In this document: positions 28,008-43,020 of the stretch, in pieces
Layout of the letters: every line of letters begins with the position of its first letter
How positions within the stretch are numbered: the first letter of the stretch is position 1
From: Halocaridina rubra
Taxonomy: Eukaryota > Arthropoda > Malacostraca > Decapoda > Atyidae
Reading direction: 5' to 3'
NCBI GenBank assembly: GCA_037179515.1
Contig: JAXCGZ010005709.1
Coordinates: 124,451 to 188,450, forward strand
Length of the DNA stretch: 64,000 bases
Notes under the pieces: generated by a model
Database searches by the model: none
What the model was told of the DNA's origin: nothing
The model's input: the letters and a program-made list of their open reading frames with translations, nothing else
Position numbers and translations under genes: made by a program

Positions 28008-31000
28008 ACCTTATGAGTGTGACACCGGGGCGAGAAAGAATATTGCCCTTATAGGATCCGGGGACCAAGAAACATTGAGAAGAAGAAAAAGAAGAAGCTT
28101 AAAGACAAGACAGAAATAACAGAATGATAAACAATAAGAATAAAAAAACATATTGAAAGAATAGTCAAAACACGAAGAGCAAGAGATATGAGAGAATTAA
28201 GACCTGAGATGATGATAGATCAGATTTTTGCAGCAGTAAAGGTCATAAAAGTTAGAGAAGACAGAAGGAGGAAGAGAGTTCCAGAGTCTGGAAGTGGAAG
28301 AAAAAACACTCACTGGACTTACCAATCTGCGAGAACATATCTTCGCACAGTGCCTATGTCGCGAGGGCACTTGGCATGTGTTACATGGCTTCACCAGTGG
28401 GGTAGGGATGCAACTCGTCAACTCATCAGAGCAGCGATGGAAATGATACCAATAAAAAAGAGAAAGAGATTATATCCTTTGGTGAAGAGTAGGAATATCG
28501 AGATTCGAAGTAAGAAAATTGTCATTAACGAGCCTGATAGCCTTAGATTCAACCCTGTCAGGGAGATAAATATATGAAGAACCCCAAATGTGAGAGCAGC
28601 TTTCTAAGTAGGGACAGATAGGGCCCTTATATAATTTTAGTAATTTGAAAGAAGAAAAGTAATTACAAAAGCAAAACAGAATTCCAGTTTCTTAGATGCA
28701 GTTTTAGAAAATTGAATTAAGTGAATCTACAAAGACAAATTAAAGACTATCTGAATGCCTAATGTGCTTGTAAGATGAAAAGGAAAAAAAAATCGTTGTT
28801 TTCGAAGACAATAGAGTAATCAGGAGGAGTAGAAAAAAATATCTATAAAGTGCGCTTTGGAGGCATTAAATTTTACAAGATTTTGGGTGCCACACTCAGA
28901 TACCTCTGTAAATTGGAGATGAAAATTGAAGGAAGAGTGATACAAGGCAGATTTCAAGTAACAAATAAAGGTCGTGATGAAAAGTAGAATCGTTGGCAAA
29001 GACATGCAGAAGAGAGGAGGATGGGTACTAGAGAAAATAATTGGTGGAGAGAAGTGAGGAGGTAAAAAGCAGAGACCTGTGGAAAACCATTTGTAAATGG
29101 GTATGAGATCGGTGTTGTACCGCCAAGAGCTACAGATATGAAACAGTCAGAAAGAAAATTGTAAATCAGAGAGCAGAGAATAAGGGTAAAGTCATAAGCA
29201 GGAAGTTTGGCTTACAGAGACTTTTACCACAATCTGTGAAAACTCTTAGAAATATCAAGGAGGACGACAAAGGATTCCTCATAATTCTTCAGCGAAGCTG
29301 ATCATATATGGGGCAGGAGGTTAACGGTGGCTCTTGCCTTATGTAAACCATACTGGTGGTCAGGAATAAGCAAGGTAACTTCAAGATGTTTTAAGAAGTG
29401 AGAACTGAGTAAAGTTTCAAATACATTAATGATAACAGAGTTTAGGGCAATTTGTCGGTAATTGGTAGGAATAGAGTGATTATCCTTCTTAGGAACTGGC
29501 TGAACTAGAACGAACTTCCAAGAAGAAGGACAGATACTGGTTGAGATAATGGAGCAAAATATACAGCAAGCACTGGAGCCAGTCCAAATGAAAATGTTTA
29601 AGGAACCCTAAAAAGATACCATCGGGTTTTGATACCTGTTTGCCTTCAGAGAGCCAGGAATCCAATGGACTTAGCATGTAGAAATAATTGGGCTGGGCAT
29701 AGGGTTAGATAAGGGTAATGTACAAGGATCAGGTGTGCTGGAATCACTTAGAGAAAAGTTAGCAGAAAAATAAGGGACAAAGAAAGTGCCTTTGTCACTA
29801 GGAGAGAAAGCTATGGAACTATCAGGAAGAATAAGAGGGGAAAGTGAGTTGCAAAAGTCTTTGGATAGTCTTTTGGCTAAGGACCATGGAGAAACATTAT
29901 CAGTGGGAGAAGAGTTCAGGTAATTAATATTCCATCTAAGAAAGAAAGTTTTAGACTTATGAATCTGAACAGAACAGCAATTATTTGTTATTATTCATTT
30001 TATAAATCAAAAGGACTGAATTGGTTCAACCATTATGCCTTATCCCTGGCCTGCATATTCATGGAACTGGCAAGGTCTAACCAAGGATTAGAGGGAGAAA
30101 GAGTTTTGATAGAGGAGGGGGTGATAGCCTCTATTCCCGAGGTTATGATCACACCAGCTTTTTGGACTACCTGTTGAGGGTTGTGGATTCAGAAGCAGTA
30201 GTTATCTCATGGAAAATCAAGAAGAAAATTATTTAAATCATCACATTAGGTATACTTATTGTACCAAAGACGGTGCTGAGTCGGAGGTATCGTCGGTGGG
30301 GGGAGGGCGAAATGGAAGAGATTAAGATTAAAAAGTGGTCAGAATTGCCAAGGGGAAAGTACATATTATGACTATTTTGTAGGATTAAAAGTCAGAAATA
30401 GGTCAAGAATTTTAACTGCATGGTCATGGCAATTAGAAACACTCACAGGAAGTTTAATAATCTGTTCCTGATTGTGAATGACAGAAAAATTAAGGACCTC
30501 ACATACACCCACATTATTATGAATATAATAGTTCATGGCAAGAGGAAAGCTATTCAAAGAAAGACACAAAGTCAGTGGAGTTAAGAGAGCAGTAAGAGAA
30601 GCAAAGAAATATAGTAGGTGGTGGAGTTATAGATTTTAAGCCAGAGAACATCGAAGTCACAAGATTCAAGGTCCATGAGCCTTGCAATAGAAGTATTAGT
30701 GTTACAGTAGGTACAGACCATACCCTTGCAACGGAAACTAAAATACAAGTTATAGTGAGAGATTTGAAACGGGTCAGCAAATGCACGGTTAGACAACTGG
30801 GTTTCAGAGAGAAGGAGGAGGTTAGGGAGGGATTTACCCTAGTGCTGTTTCATAGACGAAAGATTGGAGTTCAGACCCCTGATGTATGGAAAGTGTTCAG
30901 TGAAAGAAGCAAATCTATCAGGAGGTGCAAGGTTGTGGGCAGAACCATTACTACCACCTGGCATGTTCACCCTCACGCCAATAGTGGAGTCAACAAAAGT

Positions 31001-31045
31001 TCCGGAAATTCTCTATGGCGGGTACTTGGGCCATGAGTTGGAAGC
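28008..31045 (-). mobile_element. Decayed LINE family B (Jockey-like)
   Basis: Minus strand. The 5' half carries endonuclease signatures (LSESQLSNRAFADPFQISHY, then the FRCKGMVCTYC region, about 30560-30800). The middle has an RT remnant (KPDGIFLGFLKH near 29600, FRRPI-type sequence, then YQHGL-like near 29350). The C-terminus reads SRLWNSLPPSVFSNFYDL (28220-28310). The 3' end lies near 28008. Full of stops. A second, plus-strand 3' fragment of the same family is at 36195-36825. Confidence 0.75.
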
Positions 31046-31054
31046 CTTCCATAA

Positions 31055-32571
<1,517 letters not shown>

Positions 32572-32700
32572 GTCTGAGGTTAGCAAGGGCATGCACTCAG
32601 GGTAAGGATTACATCTGCCAAAACAAGTCCTTCGCAAGAAGGCAACCGTCCTAGCCCTTGGTTGAAAGGGAGTCCGTGACGTAAAACCGGATCAACCGGA
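32572..32700 (+). mobile_element. 5'-truncated SINE copy (3' body)
   Basis: Matches the non-tRNA part of the SINE at 43625-43833: 'ctgaggttagcaagggcat', 'actcagggtaa', 'acatctgccaaaacaagtcc', 'agaaggcaaccgtcctagccc' and 'ggagtccgtgacgtaa'. It lacks the tRNA-like head. Confidence 0.88.
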
Positions 32701-33171
32701 ACAATCTTAGGCTTGAAATATTATATATTTCTTTTCAATATGAAGATTGTGATGCAAATATGAAAGAAATTATACCGCACATAAGGACAAGTGAAGAACA
32801 TTCAATGGTACCAAAGACTCTACAGGTAAGACATTCCATGATTTTGCGACGCCATCTACGGAGAAAAAAACGACTCCTTGACAAGTGGTACAGCTCAGTG
32901 GTCTGTCCCCGCAATTTCTTTTTCTTAATTGCTTTTATTATTTGGTTTTATTTTTTTTAAATTAAATTTATGTTGTTAAATATAATGATATCACACAATA
33001 AACTCCGTATATAGTCAAAATACAAGGAATTGAGCAAAACTATGTAAAACCTGCATGTATTGATGAAGTCTGAATATTTATCGACTTTTTTAATTCTATT
33101 TATGATAAAGAAAATTTATCGTTTTTATTCATTGTATCTAAATATTTTCTGTACAATTATTATTATTATTA

Positions 33172-33236
<65 letters not shown>

Positions 33237-33595
33237 AAACTAGACATTTTGATTTTTCAGTGACACTGAGACATGCAATATTTAAATATTTGTTAAAATA
33301 TCGATATGTTTTTATTGTTATGTTGATGTAGCTAGCATTAATGCTATTTTTTATAATAAAGAACGTACAAGTTTTCTTTTCTAATAATTAATTACCAATA
33401 AATTGAATATATCTATTGCTATCTGAGTCATGATCCCCATTCAAATCAAAGTTAGATTACGAGAGGATGGGATAAAATAATTGTGAGACTACAGAGGCCA
33501 CTCAGATCATTACCTAATACTAAATAATTCATTATATGTGTAATTCAGGTAAATCATTGTGTGTAATGTGTTTATTTGCCAGGGTGAACATGTGA
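32701..33595. other. Non-coding with an (ATT)n tract
   Basis: The open frame at 32760-32960 has no recognised domain. (ATT)n occupies 33157-33236. Confidence 0.5.
33157..33236. repeat. (ATT)n microsatellite
   Basis: About 26 triplets with one ATTGTT interruption. Confidence 0.95.
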
Positions 33596-33599
33596 CAAT

Positions 33600-33820
33600 G
33601 GTTGAGTGGCAACCCCGATATCCTTTGCCTCCCTCAGTCAACCCTCTTCGTACATGAGGAACTTGGATACTGCCGATGGCGGACTCGTACCGGAGGTAGT
33701 AGAGTCGTCGTAGTGTTTTGAGTTACGATCACCCCTTTCCTTTCGTGTAACGTTTCGGGCACGTGCCTGTCGTAAAATATGAACGAAATAGAGTACGTGT
33801 GTCTTTCGAAATGAGTGACA
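33600..33820 (+). promoter_or_regulatory. CpG-rich patch, possible promoter or first exon
   Basis: About 16-17 CpG dinucleotides in roughly 200 bp, in a neighbourhood with almost none. It includes 'CCGATGGCGGACTCG', which contains an ATGGCGG core resembling a YY1/Pho-type initiator site. It lies 11.4 kb upstream of the first visible exon of the zinc-finger gene, in open DNA with few repeats, so it could be that gene's promoter or 5' exon, or a promoter firing the other way. Purely compositional evidence. Confidence 0.3.
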
Positions 33821-34914
33821 GTGATGGGTGTGGTGTTATTCTTTGTACAAATAGGTTGAATTGAGTTTCGTTGTGCTTATAGTGTTGTTGGACTGACAAT
33901 GATAACCAATTTCGTATTATGTTTTGGGACGCAGTATTTTTTTTTTTCTGGGTCAAATTGATGGCTTTAGTCAATATGTTTTGGTGTTTCCGAAGGTATT
34001 TAGTTAAATCATTGTCAGCAGTTTTAGCCGCGAGAGTAGAGCAAAATAAATGTTTTGTTGAAAACTGAATTTAGAGTTTGTGAGCAACATATTGCTCGCT
34101 GGTAACGTTCGCTGCAGTGTATTGCATCAATTATTTATTACAGTACTTTTATATAGTGTAAGATTATATTTAAAACTCCCCTTTTGACCGAATTTTCATC
34201 TTTGTTTAGATTAAGCTGGTAAATAAATGAGGTAATACTCAATTGCCAGGCAAATAGTAAATTAATGCATTGTTGGTTGATATTTGAAACAAGACACATT
34301 AGGTTAGCTTAAGTTGGGTTACTTGGTTGGAACATTTTGGGAGTCTCAGGGGCTAAACCTCCCTCATTTAGGCGTTTTGGCAATAGTAGCCTAGCTTGGC
34401 TATGCTCCCTGGGCTCCTTTGTTAATGTTATAGCTATTGGTCCCATATACGAAATACACAAAATAATTTGCTACTGAAGAGGAAGCCCATACTTAATACT
34501 TAATTCAATTTCCATTATTTTTGTATATTTAAATTTTTTTTTGCTGCATGTTGGTTAGTTTATGCTGGTTTTAACTAACATAAAACAAAAAGTCCAAATT
34601 TGGAAAAAAAAAAAATTATGAATGCAATACAGTATTAGCAAGAAAACTTAGAAAAATATGAATTTAAATTGATCCACTATTTTGGTCATATATAGAATCT
34701 GTTCCTAACAAGATACTAATTATACTATATTTGGGGTTAAGATTCATTTTCTACACCTCTCTATAGTTGGTATTTATACCTCACAAATATTAATATTCTG
34801 ATATATCTGTCTAAAGCTCACGTCACCTACTCATGGAAAGCTGTTACTTGGTAAATATCAATCAGGTAAATTTATGGTTTATTATTAATAGCACAGAGTG
34901 GACGAGAGCCCACC
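33821..34914. other. Non-coding, nothing recognised
   Basis: AT-rich. Possible first intron of the zinc-finger gene if the promoter guess holds. Confidence 0.4.
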
Positions 34915-35140
34915 ATTGTTTCTTAGAGAAACGAGATACACCACAAATTCTCAAATGACCCATGCTACCGTATAAGAATCCAGATTTATCTTATTAATGT
35001 ACATAACTGACTAACTTAAGTAACCTTACCTAGGTTAGGTTAGGTATGTTAGTTACATATCCTAATAAGGTATATCTGGGTATTTATATAGCAGCGTGGC
35101 TTATTCTGGAAAGGGTGGTGTGTCTTGTTTCTCGAGTACG
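34915..35140. repeat. Imperfect palindrome (foldback element), ~110 bp arms
   Basis: Left arm 'gagaaacgagatacaccacaaa ... ccagatttatcttatta' pairs with right arm 'taataaggtatatctgg ... ggtggtgtgtcttgtttctc'. The centre, near 35035, carries 'ttaggttaggttaggt'-type units. Probably a foldback MITE. Confidence 0.7.
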
Positions 35141-35654
35141 CAATCGTTGGCCATTGGCCAGTCATTATCTCAAATAATAAACTATAAATTTATTTGACTG
35201 ATTTTTACCCAAGTAGTAGTAAAACCGGAACAACAAAGCAGTTCCCCAAGTGTGGGTGAAATGAGCTTTAGACATATATGACAAAGAATTACTCTGTGAT
35301 GAGGTATAAAAACAAGATATGAAGGGATGCATTAAATGAATCTTAACCAAACTTAGTCAAAGAGTGTAAATAATTATTTTCCTTTCAAGTATACATGAAT
35401 TGGTATGGATTTCTTTTCCATCAGAGCTGTGAGAGAAATATTTTAACTTTATTGAAGCTTGAGTTCATGTAAGTTCAGTACCTCTGATGAGAAACGAACA
35501 GAGCCTGCTGAGTCGATACTTTACCAAATTGTACCCAATTGTGATTAGAGAAAAGAACCCTAGGATCATATCTCCCTGTCTCCTGAATAATTTAATTTTT
35601 TACTCAGCGTCATGTATCATAGTTATCCTTAAAACAATGATTGCAGGTAACATT
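35141..35654. other. Non-coding, nothing recognised
   Basis: No supported feature. Confidence 0.45.
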
Positions 35655-36010
35655 TACTGTTTCCTTGGCTAGTGAATTCCAGTCATCAGCTATTCTTATA
35701 CTAAAATACGATTTCCTTACATCATGCTAAGAAGTTTTCTTACAGAGCTTCAAACTATAACCTTTAGTTCTAGAGCCACCCATATCAAATATTGCTGCCT
35801 GCCTACTTCAAACCATTAAGGAATTTAAAAGTCAATGCCATATTCCTCCATATTCTTGCTTCAAGTGATGGTAAGTCTAACTCCCTTAATCTTTCCCTAT
35901 TACAGATATTGAGTGTCTCTGTCACCAGCTTCATAGCATGTCAGTGAACTTTTTTCAGATTATTTATATGCTTTTTCAAGTGCTTCTTGATGTAACAACA
36001 CTACCCTATT
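35655..36010 (-). mobile_element. LINE family A 3' fragment
   Basis: The reverse complement follows the C-terminal RT region of the intact copy ('gatgtaaggaaat', 'tgatgactggaattcac', and the stretch around the histidine-rich HATKLVPE region). Stops throughout. Confidence 0.75.
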
Positions 36011-36194
36011 CCTAACATCCTTAAAACCTGGGAAGAAAAGTATTAAGATTACCTTGGGGAGTTCAAACTGGGATATCGTAGGTAGATCTGTAAGCTACCT
36101 AATAATATTACTTGTTTGTGAAACTTAACTCATGTAGATTTTATTGTTTCATGGAAAATTAGTTCTTAATATTGAACAGAAGTAGTGCTACATG

Positions 36195-36825
36195 TATCTA
36201 AATTTCTAAATCTGCTTAGAATACTGCTCACACATCTGGGGTGCTTCTTCTTATACTTATCTCCTTGACAGGGTTGAATCTAAGGCAGTCAGAGTCATTA
36301 ATGATCCTTCTCTTACTTCTAATCTAGATTCTCTCTCTCTTTGCCATAAGGTATCTTCCCTTTCTCTTTTCTATCGCTACTACTTCCATCGCTGTTCTGA
36401 TGAGTTGGTGAGTTGCATCCCTCCCCCACTGACGAGGCCACGTAAAACTAGTCAAGCTGCCTCATCTCACGAATACTGTGTGGAGATTTGTAGCGTGCGG
36501 ATTGGTCGGTGCAGTGACTGCTTCTTCCCATCCACCTGCAGACTCTGGAACTCTCTTCCTCCTTCTGTCTTTCCTAATTATTATGCCCTATCATCCTTCA
36601 AAAGCAGATCTATCATTATCTCAGGGCCTAGTCCTCCGTATCTCTGAGTACTCTGTACTTTGACTGTTTTTTCTGTCTATTGATTTCCTTTGTGTGACAT
36701 TACCTCATTTCTTCCTTGTCCTTAACCTTTTTAATTTCCTTCTTGATATTTTCTCGTGTCCGGGCCTTTATTGATGAGGGCAGTTTTTGCCTGTCTCAGT
36801 GTCACTCATAAAAAAAAAATATAGT
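36195..36825 (+). mobile_element. 5'-truncated LINE family B copy
   Basis: Reads YCSHIWGASSYTYLLDR near 36215-36270, SRLWNSLPPSVF-like (CRLWNSLPPSVFPNYYAL, 36535-36590), and ends in a poly-A run after 'gtcactcataaaaaaaaaa'. Only the last ~140 codons are present, and they need a frame change to read through. Confidence 0.8.
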
Positions 36826-36887
36826 TATGAAACCCCTTAAAGCAGTTAGTGCCTGACAGATAAAAATTAAAATATGTACACAGACGC

Positions 36888-37142
36888 TTCCCAACTTGCA
36901 AACCAGTTACAGTCCGAACAGCCGTTTGTATTGTTTGTAAGTGGATATTTTGTATGTACAGTACTGTACTGGGTGTACAAACATTCCTACATCATGTACA
37001 TAATGTAATAAAGTTGTGTTAGAACATTATACTTTTTATCCTAAAGATGCATGATGAAAGTTTGCTCGTTTCTTGAAATGTTGGATCCATCCATAACTTG
37101 CTGCATAATAACAGTTAGTAAGTCAAGGATCGTCTGTACACA
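36888..37142 (+). mobile_element. Short FB1-related MITE
   Basis: Left end 'acagacgcttcccaacttgc' and right end 'gtaagtcaaggatcgtctgta' are inverted relatives of the FB1 termini. At 255 bp it is an internally deleted version or a sister family. Confidence 0.65.
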
Positions 37143-38151
<1,009 letters not shown>

Positions 38152-38439
38152 TGTATTGTGCAATTGGCCTGTATCTTATGCAGTTTTGAACATATATGAT
38201 TGAAATACAGTGATCCCTCGTTTATCGCGGGGGTTCGGTTCCGGGACCGACCGCGATAGGTGAATTTCCGCGAAGTAGGATCACCCTATATGTACATAGG
38301 TATTTTACATTTATTTTTACGTTAACTGTGTAAACCCTCCCTGTACTGTTAACAAACCACCCTTTACTTTATTAATAACAGCGTGCAAGCAAAAATTAAA
38401 ATTTTTTTTGTATATGAAAGTGATACATAAACTTAACGT

Positions 38440-38612
38440 GAATGAGGTGGTAATGACATGGCATCGTCGAGAAGGTTGCAGAAGGTCACCGAACGAACCA
38501 TATTATCATCATGCTCTTGTGAGAGTTGTTGGAGTCCTGTCACATGTTCATATAGGGCTGCCAGATGTTCGAGTGTAAGGCCAGGTTCTTCGATTTCCTC
38601 GTGGCTCAATTA
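38440..38612 (-). pseudogene. C-terminal remnant of pogo/Tigger transposase
   Basis: The reverse complement reads the equivalent of EEPGLTLEHLAALYEHV and NMVRSVTFCNLLDDAM, matching the tail of copy 1 (7610-7750). Short and without the catalytic domain. Confidence 0.8.
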
Positions 38613-38614
38613 CG

Positions 38615-39160
38615 AAGTGAATTGAATATACAGTATGTAGGAAAACTCTTGATCATTATGAAAAATATGAAAGAGGAGAGGCCAAGTATCCTATCAGTGA
38701 TGTTTTGAAATACAATAGTACTTTGTACAAACTGGTCTCAATTCAGGTCAGTCTTCAGAAACCAATTGTGTTCCTTCTCCTTCTATGATGGAGGTGGATG
38801 GCATAGAAAACTGTGAAAATGACACTAGTGCTCCCCCAGTAGAGGAAATCTCTTTTAAATCACACGTTAAAGAAGATATGCGGAAGCCGCTTGAATTGAA
38901 GAGGAGTCTGTTGAGGGAAAGGAATTGATACTGATGCTCCCCCAGTAGAGGAAATCTTGTAAATCACACGTTAAAGAAGATCTGCAGAAGCCGCTTTAAA
39001 TTAAAGAGTTTGCTAAGGCAAAGGAAATGATACTGATGCTCCCCCAGTAGAGGAAATCTCTTGTAAATCACACGTTCAAGAAGATCTGCAAGAGCCGCTT
39101 GAAGTTAAAGAGGGGCCTTTTGAGGCATAGGAGACTGTTATCGAAAGAACCCAACCCCTG
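38615..39160 (+). other. Coding-like cargo with three ~105 bp tandem units inside the pogo element
   Basis: Not similar to any other pogo copy here. The first part could encode TLDHYEKYERGEAKYPISDV, then comes an acidic piece (MEVDGIENCEND). Three tandem units follow (starts near 38830, 38936 and 39038), each reading about APPVEEISCKSHVKEDL with Glu/Lys-rich continuation and occasional stops. It lies antisense to the transposon. Best explanation: a piece of a host gene picked up by the element, later decayed. A separate insertion is possible. Confidence 0.5.
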
Positions 39161-40030
39161 AAGCATAACATATTAATAAGCATAACGCGAACTGCGCACA
39201 TGTCAGTTAGACTGAACGAGTGAGGCGAGACAATGGAAGATGGTGGGAGAACCAAACTTCAATCAAAATGCCAATAAGACCCCGTGATACAGAACATACA
39301 GAAAAACAATTCTGTGATTCGTCGTCTCCAACCCTTTTTAGCCAATAGCATTCCATGAACTATCTCACGTAGGTGAGACGCCAATACAGTGGACGCTATC
39401 GTACAGTATTTCTCATGGTGCAATACTGTGAGTGTATATGTTTAAATTTGTTTTTTTACTATTTTTTACTGTTTTATTACTCTTAGGCTAGGAAATACTT
39501 ATTTTATCAATAAAATAATGAAAATTTCAATATGTACTAGCTCACGTAGGTGCGACCCCTTTCGTTTTCCGAAACGCTGATACCGGTATCTTATTTTGCC
39601 TGGTGTAATACTGTATTTATTTATTTTTTTTACTGTTTTATTATTCTTAGGCTAAGAAATACATATTTTATATCAATAAAATAATGAAGCTACTGGAAAT
39701 TTTAATATATAGCTAGCTCACGTAGGTGTGACCCTTTGGGTTTTCCGAGACACTGATACCAGTATCGTACTTTCTATGGTGCAGAGTTACATGTTCAAAT
39801 TTGTTTTTTTTACTATTTCTTACTGTTTTATTGTTCTTAGGCTTGGAAATGCATTTTTGTATCAATAAAAAAATGAAAATTTTTGTTTTCAATAAAATAA
39901 TGAAAATACTGAAAATTTTTTTTGTTTTTTAATATTTTTGCATATACGCAGAAAAAAAAACTCGCCAAAAAAAAATGCGATGCACTGAATCCGCGATAAG
40001 TGAACCGCGATATAGCGAGGGATTACTGTA

Positions 40031-42784
40031 CATGTATGAAAAAAAAATTTCAGACTGAAGTTGAATAAGCTTGTTCTCTGCATGTATTTCGTTTCTTGTT
40101 ATCTAGCAAACCCTTAATAGAGCATTTAGTTGTGATAGAGGGGAAAAATCGCATTGATGCCTAGTGTACCATAATCTGCTTTGTTAGGCTGTTGATGGTT
40201 GCTCTTGCGTGTTATGGCTCTATGCTCCAAATGTTTTCTCGCAATTTTTCTCCAAAAAATTACATAAGTACTGTACTGGTTTGTCATAAATTTTAGATTG
40301 CAGTAAGTAGAGTTTAAGTATTATATAGAAGTATAGAGATTATTGAAAATATATGGGAGTTTGGGATTATATTACAGGTAATGTGCATTGGTAGTTTTTG
40401 AATAAAGTGGGGTTAGGGGAATCAGTTGAACTGCTTAAGATAGATGACCACTGCGTATGCATGTGTGAATTAACCAACTTTGTGGTTGCTTGTAATTCCA
40501 AATTGCAGGCCTTAAAAAATAACCAGTTACTAGGGGTAGACTAATATGGCGAGGTCAGTGCTGTTGAAATATGACAAGAGATGAAAATATGTCATGGGTA
40601 AATGGTAAATATCTGTAATTACGCCTAGAATATGAGGAGTATCCTAATCAGTGCACCTTTCCACAAAGATAAACACCTACTTGGTAACAGCCAGTGTTGC
40701 CTGTTGGCCCAGTCTAAAACTTCTCCAAAACCAGAAGAAATATTTCCTTATTGCCATGAATTTTATGTAAGTGGCGGTTATATTATAATGATTGCTTTGC
40801 TAAAATAAAGACTGTATACAAAATAATTTATATAATGTGACATACAGCTAATAGGAAATTTTAATATCATGAAGAATTCCAAAATTCCCCAGAAAATTTG
40901 TCATCAACATCCTGAATTCCCCAAATTTAGTAAAGTTTCCCCATGAATGGGAATGCTGTATAGAGATGAAATGTATTTCAGACAGCTTTTCAAGGGTTAT
41001 TGGTTACACACCACTTATGTAGCAGTCATATAATAGAGATTCTACTCAAATATCCAGAGATTATATAATTTGGTAAGTAAGTAAATTTCTGTCCAATAAA
41101 TTACCATAAATGTCCTCTTGTCATTAACATTAGTGTAGGTAAGCTAATTACTATAAGTATAAGTATTTGTGTTTTTATAGGCAGAATGTTTTAAATATTA
41201 AAATGCAGTAATAACACAGGTGCTATGCCTTCGTTGTCCACAGTTAAGATATTATTTTGGTAGCATTATAATAAAAATTACTTAATTTACTCTGCAAACT
41301 ATATTACTTTTTTGAAGTGGACTCTCAGTGACTTTTCTCTCTTCATGTAAGGTGTTGGGAAATGGTTGGGATGAACATTTTTTGTTATTTGTATACACGA
41401 AAATGTTAACATTTTAACTGCCTTAAGTTATAAAATACTGTATTCTCAGTAGTAGTTATGACACATGTAGGTACACTTTTTTATACCAATATTGTGCATA
41501 TTTCTGTATTTCTTCTGTGCAAGTAATGAATGTCTTACTGCTTCAGTAATTCTTGTACTGTAATTGGGATGTATATTTGAGAAGGTGTAGATGAGAATGT
41601 TTTGAAAATATTATATTTTAACCTTTAAATGCCTTTTATACTCTATTACCCAATTACTTTATACTGTACTGTACAAAGTTAGATTTATTTTACAATTTGG
41701 TGTTTTGCCCTGGATTATTTGTATAAATGTAGAATGGTAAACTCTGCTTGTTTATTTTATTTATACTTCCAGACAGTGCTACTTTAGGGTATATTGAAAT
41801 TTATTCAGTAATATCGGCATTTGATATTGCCATTTTACCAGTATTTCTGAAAAAAGTTTTGTATGTACTGTGTTAATATCTCCAACAAGTTGATACTTGA
41901 CATTGTGGATTTTTTTTCAATTGTTTTGATTAATATAATATTTGATTTAGGTATGGTTAGACTGGGTCATCCAAGTTAGGAAACAATATTTTTGGGGGGT
42001 CTCAGTAAAAATTTATGTAAATCTTAAATACCTTTGTACTATCTGCTTATAAGTGCCAACAAAAACTTATGTATCAGCAAATAAAAAATATCTTAGCATT
42101 TTAGAACATTTCCATCCAATATGTGCATGATACGATGCTTGGTCTGAACAATGTAGTGTAAAGGCCACATTGTGTCCTTATGTTTCACCTATGCATAATG
42201 CTTGATTGTGTAACCTATGAGTGACACTATATTAGCTTAAGGGTAATAATAAATAAAACTTGGGGAATTGCTTAGAGGAGGCAAGATGCTGACATAGCTA
42301 CTGAAAAAAAAAACAATTCCAACACCTTAACCTTATACTGGGCTGTGTTAGTATAACATATCTCGTGAATGTAAACTTTGGTCATATGGTTCGAATGACG
42401 TCAGTTGTCTGTTGAGTAACACTTAGTCTTATTGAAGGGGATGAATTATCGAATGATTCCATGGTAGTATATGGGGAAGTCGACTTATCCTTTGGGTATA
42501 GCCCTAAACCTGAATTACACCTTAGAATTTTAGGGTTTGACTTGTATCATAGCTCTACTTTAAATGGCCATATATTCGTTAATTCTATGGTAATGTACGT
42601 ACTGTACTTAATTTTGTTCATGGTAGAGAATCTCACGTTCATCCTCCCTGTCTTTTTTTTTGCTCTCATCAACGCTTATCAAATCTTTCCCCTAAACATT
42701 GAATGCATTTAGCATATAGAGTTTCTGAATGCATTTAGCATATAGAGATTCTCCTACTTACGAATTCCAGTTAACTTCTTATTC
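40031..42784. other. Non-coding, nothing recognised
   Basis: 2.7 kb of AT-rich, low-repeat DNA without a convincing exon on either strand. Probably intergenic or intronic. A 26 bp tandem duplication ('gaatgcatttagcatatagag') occupies about 42701-42752. Confidence 0.5.
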
Positions 42785-43020
42785 CCAAAAAATTTACTTC
42801 TTTAACTGGAGCCTTTAGTTATATAGCCACCCATTTCAAAGTATCACGCCCTCCCAAATCTTTCTAAGTAATGGCAGTTTATTAAAAAATGGTTACCTCA
42901 TTCCTTATCCTCCTTCTTTCTTCAGGTGATGGTAACTTGAACTCCTTCAGCCATTGTTAACATTTGAGAGTTTGTATCTCTTATCACCAGCATTATACCA
43001 TGTGTATGAACTTTGTTTGA
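42785..43020 (-). mobile_element. LINE family A 3' fragment
   Basis: The stretch 'cctttagttatatagccacccatttcaaa ... tcaggtgatggtaacttgaactcc' parallels the antisense family A sequence at 35755-35880. Heavily decayed. Confidence 0.65.

Larger units (their letters stand above)
38208..40028 (-). mobile_element. pogo/Tigger element with captured or inserted sequence (copy 3)
   Basis: Ends CAGTGATCCCTCGTTTATCG and AGCGAGGGATTACTG with TA on both sides (38206-38207 and 40029-40030). In minus orientation it carries the 5' repeat block (39380-39960), the 5' leader (about 39170-39370, matching 5820-6010 of copy 1), an unrelated segment (38615-39160), the transposase C-terminus (about 38440-38612) and the 3' repeat. 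Almost the whole transposase ORF is replaced. Confidence 0.88.

Noticed and set aside
35030..35050. Telomeric repeat
   Set aside because: Only about three imperfect TTAGG-like units at a palindrome centre.
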